DNA from: Pedobacter xixiisoli
GTDB lineage: Bacteria > Bacteroidota > Bacteroidia > Sphingobacteriales > Sphingobacteriaceae
Direction of reading: 5' to 3'
Length of the DNA: 64,000 bases
Assembly (NCBI RefSeq): GCF_900215335.1
Contig: NZ_OCMT01000003.1
Span: 496,001 to 560,000 of the forward strand
Shown: positions 63,083-64,000 of the stretch, piece after piece
Layout of the letters: each line of letters opens with the position of its first letter
Numbering within the stretch: the stretch's first letter is position 1
Translations under genes and position numbers: made by a program
Notes under the pieces: generated by a model
What the model was told of the DNA's origin: nothing
The model's database searches: none
The model's input: the letters and a program-made list of their open reading frames with translations, nothing else

Positions 63083-63901
63083 TTAATAGCCTGTTACCAA
63101 TAAATTTCTCGAGGCTTTTAAACTACATTTCTGGAATTTGGTATATGCCATAGCGCCTTTGGTACGGATTTGTTCGGCAGTGCCACCAGCAATGTAACAG
63201 CTCAGCGCATCATGCAAAGTGTAAGCTTCTGGAGCCATCAATCCTGTTGTCCACAGCAGTGGGTTTGCCTTTGCTTGCGTTAAATGTGGAGCAAAATATT
63301 TTTTGCTGATGCAGGCTAAAATAATCGCATCACGTTGTTTCCCATCGGTATTGGCGAAATTTTCGTTCAGTTGAAAATCCATCAAACCATCATGCCCAAT
63401 GTAAGCCACCATTTTTGCATTGCCGTTAATGCCAATGTTGGTTTTATTTATTTGGATGGTATCTTTCAATTGTCCAGCAGCGCTATAGAGAAAGTCAGTA
63501 GTTGTTTTTTTAATGTATTGGCCATCGTAAGCATCGGCAACGAGATAATAGTTTTTGTTGATGTGCTTGAAAACTAAACGCTCCATGCGTATTTTATCTA
63601 GCTTTTGGGTTCTCAGCAATTTCCATTCTTTACTCTTTTTGAAGTAGCCTTTGATACCATAAGCGCAACCCCAATACAAGTTGTTTGCGGGGTCTTGTCC
63701 GTTGCCAATAGCCTTTGGAACAGGTACAATACCTTGATATTTATTATCGCAAAGCGCTACAAAAACATGAATGGTTTTGGTGGATGCGTCGTAGTTGGCC
63801 ACATTTTTCATCTGGCTTTTGGTGGCTGGCGACAGTTTTGGTTTGGCATCGCAGCTGGTAGTTAAAACGATGAGTATAACGCAGATTTTGAGTAGTTTCA
63901 T
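63083..63901 (-). CDS. Lipoprotein with possible clan-CD-like His/Cys pair
   Basis: 272 residues with a lipobox (LTTSC, Cys17). The mature protein reads IHVFVALCDNKYQGIVPVP, then GNGQDPANNLYWGCAYG, a well-conserved hypothetical family. Near 166-176 AYIGHDGLMDF (His170) is followed 27 residues later by AIILACISKKYF (Cys197). A hydrophobic strand before His-x-Gly and another before Ala-Cys is the order of caspase-like and other clan CD peptidases, though these usually have His-Gly directly. Peptidase activity is only a hypothesis. It is the first complete gene of the array in this window. Confidence 0.7.
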   Translation of the reverse strand: MKLLKICVILIVLTTSCDAKPKLSPATKSQMKNVANYDASTKTIHVFVALCDNKYQGIVPVPKAIGNGQDPANNLYWGCAYGIKGYFKKSKEWKLLRTQKLDKIRMERLVFKHINKNYYLVADAYDGQYIKKTTTDFLYSAAGQLKDTIQINKTNIGINGNAKMVAYIGHDGLMDFQLNENFANTDGKQRDAIILACISKKYFAPHLTQAKANPLLWTTGLMAPEAYTLHDALSCYIAGGTAEQIRTKGAMAYTKFQKCSLKASRNLLVTGY

Positions 63902-63915
63902 AAATGTTTATTTAA

Positions 63916-64000
63916 CTAAGGTAATCTAAGGGCTTCATTCGCATAGACGATTCGCATCAGCAGCTTTAGTTTTCTTGCACTTTCGTCAACTTCATTTGGT
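63916..64000 (-). CDS. 3' end of another array gene (partial)
   Basis: An open frame enters from the right edge and ends at TAG 63918-63916, giving a 27-residue tail (KLKLLMRIVYANEALRLP). It stops 14 bases before the start of the next gene, the same tight spacing as the rest of the array. The family cannot be told from the tail. Confidence 0.45.
   Translation of the reverse strand, partial: PNEVDESARKLKLLMRIVYANEALRLP

Noticed and set aside
1..64000. CRISPR array, prophage or integrated element
   Set aside because: No set of evenly spaced direct repeats, no cas, phage structural, integrase or transposase gene was seen.

Overview
The window is AT-rich DNA from a member of the Bacteroidota, most likely the Sphingobacteriaceae (Pedobacter-like). 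The evidence is the SusC/SusD pair under an ECF sigma/FecR switch, type IX secretion sorting tails, Bacteroidota -7 promoter boxes of the form TAnnTTTG, near absence of Shine-Dalgarno sequences, and DUF5689, GT117 and OMP beta-barrel families typical of this group. The genus is inferred from protein style only; there is no rRNA in the window.

Positions 1-17100 are mostly core genome. They hold accA, a GT117/TMEM260-like membrane glycosyltransferase, tRNA-Gln(TTG), prs, rplY (L25/Ctc), pth, a leftward three-gene signalling operon (CHASE3 hybrid kinase, CheR, second hybrid kinase, with no CheB between them), a Spx/ArsC-like protein, a small secreted carboxypeptidase-regulatory-domain protein and an M1 metallopeptidase. 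The gap after accA holds a nested inverted-repeat element next to the decayed 3' end of a zinc-type alcohol dehydrogenase gene.

Positions 17509-33856 form a rightward nutrient-acquisition locus: ECF sigma factor, FecR anti-sigma with SusC that carries an STN signalling domain, SusD, a DUF5689 lipoprotein, T9SS-sorted surface proteins, two endonuclease/exonuclease/phosphatase-fold phosphodiesterases, a glycerophosphodiester phosphodiesterase and a GlpT/UhpT-type organophosphate antiporter. Read together it looks like a PUL-style system for an organophosphate diester (phospholipid head groups, glycerophosphodiesters or poly-glycerolphosphate) rather than a glycan. One roughly 200-residue beta-rich module occurs four times in three of its proteins. 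An OMP_b-brl_3 receptor gene follows.

Positions 37216-40284 are rightward small genes: an SDR/epimerase-like protein, a VF530 protein, a ThuA protein, a PagL-type acyloxyacyl hydrolase with what looks like a second barrel, and a 60-aa protein.

Positions 40307-63901 are a run of 28 complete genes, all leftward and mostly a few bases apart. Every product has a signal peptide, lipobox or membrane segments, and almost none has a known function. Recognisable folds are YARHG, WG repeats, YwqK/MORN repeats, DKNYY-like, PH-like and TonB C-terminal domains, FG-GAP-like loops, and a final lipoprotein with a possible clan-CD-like His/Cys pair. The larger gaps hold repeated short motifs and palindromes. 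This accessory island resembles lineage-specific or immunity-type arrays, but its function cannot be read from sequence. No CRISPR array, transposase, integrase, rRNA or phage gene was seen.
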